Shown: positions 8,311 through 11,336 of the stretch, in pieces
How the letters are laid out: each line of letters begins with the position of its first letter
Position numbering within the stretch: the first letter of the stretch is position 1
Assembly (NCBI GenBank): GCA_009602725.1
Contig: WELB01000181.1
Coordinates: 92,265 to 103,600 of the forward strand
Direction of reading: 5' to 3'
DNA from: Spirogloea muscicola
Lineage: Eukaryota > Streptophyta > Zygnematophyceae > Spirogloeales > Spirogloeaceae
Length of the DNA stretch: 11,336 nt
Program-made: the position numbers and the translations under genes
Notes under the pieces: generated by a model
The model's database searches: none
What the model was told of the DNA's origin: nothing
What the model saw: only the letters and a program-made list of their open reading frames with translations

Positions 8311-8420
8311 GAAGAAAGAAAGCGGCTGCTGATATGAAAGAATCGGCTGTGAAATGCCAGCCAGATGCATACAGGTGTTCATGACGGAGCCAAAGGCTAG
8401 GCAGACAGGGCGCCCTCAAA
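8311..8420 (-). repeat. About 110-bp repeat, inverted partner of 5561-5670
   Basis: The match runs in reverse complement with few differences. The hairpin core is present as GGCTG (8345-8349) and CAGCC (8358-8362) with an eight-base loop. In the partner the same stem surrounds a different loop, so the stem is kept while the loop has changed. Confidence 0.8.
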
Positions 8421-8445
8421 GAAGGAGCATTTGTCGGACAGATAA

Positions 8446-9010
8446 TGCGGCGCTCGGGCGTGGTGTCCCAGGCGAGCCAGGAGGCGGCTGCTAGGTCTCA
8501 GTGGCGCGCCCGTCGGGCGCCTCAAGCGCCGCGTCCAGGGCGCGGCCCGCGGCGGGCGGGGGCATGAAGTGCGAAGCGTCTGGGAGCGGCGCGACTAGAG
8601 CCGCAGCGATCACCTCCTACCGGCGGCAATCGACACTTTCGGCTGCATGGGCCCTCGCTTCCACACCTTACTGCAGAATATGGCAAGCTTGGGATACGCT
8701 CGACGTGAGGATATGCCTCCAGCTCAGGTGAGCATGCCGGCAGCCTACGCTTCATTCTTGCGTCGTCGAGTGTCAGCTTGTCTGCAGCAAGCTCAGGCTC
8801 ATGCGTTGCATCAGAAAGCCGGTCGAGCCTTAGCTAGTAGCTCAAGAGCTTGTCGATTGCCGTCCGGCATTCGGGCATCAGTTAGCGACCTCTATGTGCT
8901 GACTCATGATTTTTAAGCGGGTCGGCTTAGCAGCAGGAGACGTACATTTGTCAACGTGCTTGCCTTCGTACTTGGCCACACATGGCCCTCCATTGCTTAA
9001 TACACACGCA
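8446..9010 (+). mobile_element. 5'-truncated LINE-like copy, subfamily 2, with 3' flank
   Basis: One frame is open from 8446 to TAA at 8914-8916 apart from a TAG at 8596-8598. After it comes 'HLLPAAIDTFGCMGPRFHTL', then 'MPAAYASFLRRRVSACLQQ', 'ALHQKAGRAL' and 'ASVSDLYVLTHDF'. The segment 'PAAIDTFGCMGPRF' corresponds to 'PLAIDTHGALGARW' of subfamily 1 at 11106-11147. From memory, an F-x-P-L-x-(I/V)-(E/D)-T-x-G pattern lies near the C-terminus of many LINE-type reverse-transcriptase proteins. The stop at 8596 and the lack of a catalytic domain mean it is dead. The 3' flank (GCGGGTC, then GTGCTTGCCTTCGTACTTGG) is shared with the minus-strand copies at 5890-6170 and 9400-9580. Confidence 0.65.
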
Positions 9011-9094
9011 TTTGTTCGTGGGCAAGTGGTGGAAGGCGGGCCGCGGTTGCCTCGTTGTTCATTCTTTCCTTAAGCGATCGTTGCATGCTATAGA

Positions 9095-9247
9095 ATGCGG
9101 CTATCATTGAGTCTGCAGCGCTCCCAGGCACTCGCGATTTCCCAGCGTGCTGGTCGTGCGTTAGCCCAGGCTAGTGGCTTCCGTAGCGGTGGTTTGACTC
9201 CTCAGTATAGCTTGTCAGATATGCATGTGCTCACTCGGGAATATTAG
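9095..9247 (+). mobile_element. LINE-like C-terminal fragment, subfamily 3
   Basis: This is a clean 50-codon frame starting 'MRLSLSLQRSQALAISQRAG', continuing 'RALAQASG' and ending 'YSLSDMHVLTREY' with TAG. It aligns with subfamily 1 ('MRLAVSLQRSMARALHLRAG', 'RALAAASG', 'SISDLRLLSRGY') at most hydrophobic and charged positions, although the DNA is well diverged. It starts abruptly at the Met of the shared MRL word, just after TATAG, so the ATG is more likely the truncation point of an insertion than a true start. It could be read as a tiny independent gene; I think that unlikely. Confidence 0.6.
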
Positions 9248-9400
9248 TGTCCCCCCTAGCCAGCTCATTACCCAGTTAACTGGACATTTGTAAGGGTAGA
9301 GTTGGCCTCTCTTTCAACTCCATGCGCACCGTGTGCCTTCTCTCTTTCTCCAAAGGAAGCGTCTGGAAGCGACTTCATCTTGCAGTGGCGGCTGTGCCAG
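9248..9400. other. Unassigned stretch after the subfamily 3 fragment
   Basis: It should hold the 3' flank of the 9095-9247 fragment, but I see no match to the other flanks. Short frames on both strands overlap here and none carries a recognisable motif. Confidence 0.4.
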
Positions 9401-9580
9401 CTCCACCCCGGGAGCGGGGTGTTGAAAATGGCGCGTGTAGTAAGCGATGGAGGGCCTGTGTGGCCAAGTGCACAGGCAAGCACATTGACATATGTATATC
9501 ACCTGCTGCTAAAGAAGAAGGTGCTCGCCCATGGTGAAAGTGACCCGCTCAGAAACCACAAGTTAGCACATAGAGGTCAC
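9401..9580 (-). mobile_element. LINE-like 3' flank with only the last codons, subfamily 2
   Basis: Reading the minus strand, 'DLYVLTCGF' and TGA (about 9575-9546) match 'DLYVLTHDF' plus TAA at 8889-8916, and GCGGGTC follows in both. A 30-bp piece carrying CATGGGCGAGCACCTTCTTC (minus of about 9508-9537) interrupts the flank here and is absent from the 8446-9010 copy. The shared flank then resumes with TAGCAGCAGG and GTGCTTGCCT-TGCACTTGGCC, to about 9415. Confidence 0.6.
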
Positions 9581-9635
9581 ATAGAGGTGGGAGAGAACAG
9601 CTCTTCCAGTGTTCACGGCAATGGCTGTTAGGAAG

Positions 9636-9710
9636 AAAATGGCTTTCCCCAAGGGGGCAAGGGCTGTGAACAGCCATCGCCCTACACTGGAAGCGTCTTC
9701 CTTCTGAACA
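9636..9710. repeat. Hairpin repeat with arms in opposite orientations
   Basis: The core is GGCTG (9662-9666), TGAA and CAGCC (9671-9675). The left side (TGGCTTTCCCCAAGGGGGCA) matches minus-orientation units such as the one at 10565-10590. The right side (CATCGCCC, then TGGAAGCGTCTT) matches the + orientation unit at 5801-5830. The unit therefore switches orientation at its hairpin. Confidence 0.5.
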
Positions 9711-9773
9711 GCCCGAAAAGCCCGAAAAAAATTGACAAGGTCCGAAGGGCCAAGAAGCGCTTCCACGAGGCTT

Positions 9774-9975
9774 TCTGGTGCTCGGTGGCTCGAGCTTCCT
9801 ACGCCGGCTCTCGCGCAGCGCAGTGTCCCGCCGTCACCACGGGGCAGGCTGACTTCAATGCAGCAGGCTCTATCACTCAGGTGTATCGCATGCGCCTGTC
9901 AGACTCGCCGCAGCGGTCCATGGCACGCGTGTTGCATCTGCATGCCGGTTGCGCATTGGCTGCAGCCTCTGGAGG
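9774..9975 (+). mobile_element. Frameshifted LINE-like C-terminal fragment, subfamily 1
   Basis: 'GARWLELPTPA' (about 9780, one frame) matches 'GARWLELLTQLA' at 11138, and then the match moves to another frame as 'AAGSITQVYRMRLSDSPQRS', 'MARVLHLHAG' and 'ALAAASG'. The change of frame and several radical substitutions show a decayed copy. It starts abruptly at about 9774 and loses similarity after 'AAASG' near 9972, before the usual SDL motif. Confidence 0.65.
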
Positions 9976-10011
9976 AGCCTCAGAAGGAGCAGCTTCGAAA
10001 GGGCTCTCTGG

Positions 10012-10077
10012 TGTCGATTGCAGCCATTGCCTCCTCTTCAAGCTGTTGTCGATTGCAGCCATTGCCTCCTCTTCAAG
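10012..10077 (+). repeat. 35-bp tandem duplication (about 1.9 units)
   Basis: TGTCGATTGCAGCCATTGCC begins at 10012 and again at 10047, and identity runs through TCCTCTTCAAG in both. The repeat is exact, hence recent compared with the surrounding decayed DNA. Confidence 0.85.
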
Positions 10078-10239
10078 AGATTCTCCTCCGAATGCAGGAG
10101 TAATAGCCCTGCGATTCCTATCAATAAAGCCACTCGATCTGATCCGACAATGAGCTACGTCTTCTTTTGCTGCTCAACAACCTCGGCCCTTCTCTCTTGG
10201 AATAATCTTTTTCGAATTATCTGTCACTTTATTGTTTCT

Positions 10240-10480
10240 TCGTGAGCTGGTCACAGCCCTCGCACCTTTCAACAGTTTCCTTGTCCAGAAAACTGCGGCT
10301 GCTGATATGATAAGGGGCTGTGAATGCAAGCGGGTTGCAAAAGAAGGTGTTTGTAATTACGTAGCGGAGCAACAGGGGCCGATGCAGAAAGCGCGGTCAG
10401 ATTGAATGGTGGCTGGGAAGGCCAGCCCAAAGGAATGGACAATGTCTGAAGGAGCCGGAGTGCGATGGCTGTGAGAGCCC
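10240..10480 (-). repeat. Hairpin repeat units, mostly minus orientation
   Basis: The best core is GGCTGG (10411-10416), GAAGG, CCAGCC (10422-10427), followed by CAAAGGAATGGACAATGTCT, the reverse complement of the T-rich lead-in of the + units. The segment 10385-10460 matches 5441-5520 inverted. Weaker cores lie at 10244-10257 (+ orientation) and 10466-10480. CGGCTGCTGATAT at about 10304 repeats the word seen near 5340 and 8325. Confidence 0.6.
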
Positions 10481-10555
10481 GCTTGGTCCCGGGAGTGAGG
10501 CGGAGGGAGCGAGCCTGAGCCCGAATAGTAGGCCACTTGAAAGAGTGTGTGCCGC

Positions 10556-10645
10556 AAGGTGTATGTGGCTCTCCCAGAGGGGGCAAGGGCTGTGAACAGC
10601 CAGCCCCAAATAACAAGGTCCGAAGGGGCGAAAGCCCTGTTTCAA
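10556..10645 (-). repeat. Hairpin repeat unit, minus orientation
   Basis: The core is GGCTG (10588-10592), TGAA, CAGCC (10597-10601). The flanks GAGGGGGCAAGG and ACAAGGTCCGAAGGGGC match 6307-6405 inverted, and the left flank also matches 9641-9660. Confidence 0.65.
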
Positions 10646-10740
10646 AGCTTGGCCGACAGGATGAATCACTTGGTAACTACGAGTGAAGAGCCGCATTATC
10701 AGAAAGACTAGCAGCCAGAGAGCAATTCCCCTGACGAAAG

Positions 10741-10966
10741 CCAGAGGCTGCAGCTAAAGAAGAAAGTGCTCGCCCGTTGAGAATAGGGGCTGGAAAAGCC
10801 AGCCCAAAAAAACGAATGAACAGAGTACGAGAAGGGGGCCAGGGGAAGCGCTAAAAAACAAGCACACAGAGAAACAAAGCAGCTACGAAGCACTCAGTAA
10901 CCTCTGCTAAGCAGCCGCAGGTCGGAGATGCTAGGCTCGTGGAAGTGGGTCCCCTCGCCAGGGCTA
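10741..10966 (-). mobile_element. LINE-like 3' end (last codons plus flank), inverted copy of 6610-6820
   Basis: Reading the minus strand, 'ASISDLRLLSRGY'-type codons with small differences lie at about 10940-10905, followed by the same flank as after 6681: CGTAGCTGCTTTGTTTCTC, GTGTGCTTGTTTT, the TAGCGCTTCCCCTGGCC word, a 7-bp hairpin GGGCTGG (10787-10793)/CCAGCCC (10799-10805) and GGGCGAGCACTTTCTTCTTT. The homology stops at about 10960-10966, within two bases of the start of the open frame of the neighbouring + strand copy. Confidence 0.7.
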
Positions 10967-10967
10967 A

Positions 10968-11336
10968 AGGGGTACTTCGGAAAGCGTGCCAGCCGGGGAG
11001 CTTGTGCACCCAGCTAAATGTGCCACCACGGCTGGGTATGCGGTCGCCTGCGCTGCTCGGGCCAAAGAGCTGAAGTACGCGGATCATCCGCGGGAAGACG
11101 ACTTCTTCCCGTTGGCCATCGACACACATGGGGCGCTGGGCGCTCGGTGGCTCGAGCTGCTCACCCAGCTCGCCCGCCACACCATCGCCCGGCGCTTCCA
11201 TGGGGAGCCGGTTGACTTCCCTGCAGCCGGGTCGCTGGCGCAAGTGTATCGAATGCGCCTGGCCGTCTCGCTGCAGAGGTCCATGGCCCGGGCGCTGCAC
11301 CTTCGTGCCGGCAGAGCCCTCGCTGCTGCCTCTGGC
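10968..11336 (+). mobile_element. LINE-like reverse-transcriptase C-terminal region, subfamily 1, runs off the window
   Basis: This frame is open for all 123 codons to the window end. It reads 'AGELVHPAKCATTAGYAVA', 'KELKYADHPREDDFFPLAID', 'THGALGARWLELLTQLARHT', then 'MRLAVSLQRSMARALHLRAG' and 'RALAAASG'. It is the most intact copy here and reaches furthest upstream in the protein. The FFPLAIDTHGALG stretch recalls the F-x-P-L-x-(I/V)-E-T-x-G segment of LINE-type polymerases; the catalytic domain itself is absent. Without a similarity search, another repeated gene family remains possible. Confidence 0.6.

Noticed and set aside
10851-11300. 149-codon open frame on the minus strand
   Set aside because: It crosses the junction of two oppositely oriented LINE copies and is in the wrong frame for both.
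1-11336. Bacterial features, CRISPR array, tRNA or rRNA genes
   Set aside because: I found no regularly spaced identical repeats with unique spacers, no tRNA-like fold and no operon-style gene packing; the introns point to a eukaryote.

Overview
The window looks like nuclear DNA of a green alga or another plant-lineage eukaryote. The evidence is two intron-bearing genes with GT-AG (and one GC-AG) splice sites whose reading phases fit exactly, degenerate plant-type (TTTAGGG)n tracts, and a large load of retrotransposon debris. No bacterial operon, tRNA, rRNA or CRISPR array is visible. I cannot name the species; a chlorophyte is my inference.

Layout. Positions 1-1876 (+) hold the last six exons of a gene whose 5' end lies outside the window. 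It encodes a conserved-looking, probably beta-rich protein of unknown family. Positions 1877-3055 are a gene-free spacer between convergent genes. Positions 3056-4926 (-) hold a second, apparently complete five-exon gene for a protein of about 220 residues with an Ala/Arg-rich N-terminus, possibly a plastid transit peptide, and three hydrophobic C-terminal segments. Two of its introns carry degenerate telomere-like tracts.

From about 5100 to the end the window is a patchwork of repeats. Two kinds of sequence alternate and interrupt each other. (i) Nine 5'-truncated copies, on both strands, of the C-terminal end of a reverse-transcriptase-type (LINE-like) protein and its 3' flank. They fall into at least three diverged subfamilies but share a peptide pattern of the type LQR-S-x-A...AGRAL-A...SDL-x-x-L, followed by a stop. 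(ii) A short repeat with a hairpin core (GGCTG...CAGCC, variable loop) and flanking modules (T-rich TCCATTCTTTT on one side, ATGGGCGAGC on the other), seen about 15 times in both orientations. One 42-bp piece of it sits inside a LINE copy between 11-bp direct repeats. Between these lie a 178-bp foldback element (7891-8068), a G-quadruplex-capable tract (7083-7108) and long stretches without recognisable content.

The two genes do not obviously work together. The most interesting material is the hairpin repeat and its relation to the LINE tails, the possible twin-priming inversion at the right edge, and the telomere-like sequence inside introns. All gene models are hand-built from splice phase and need transcript support.
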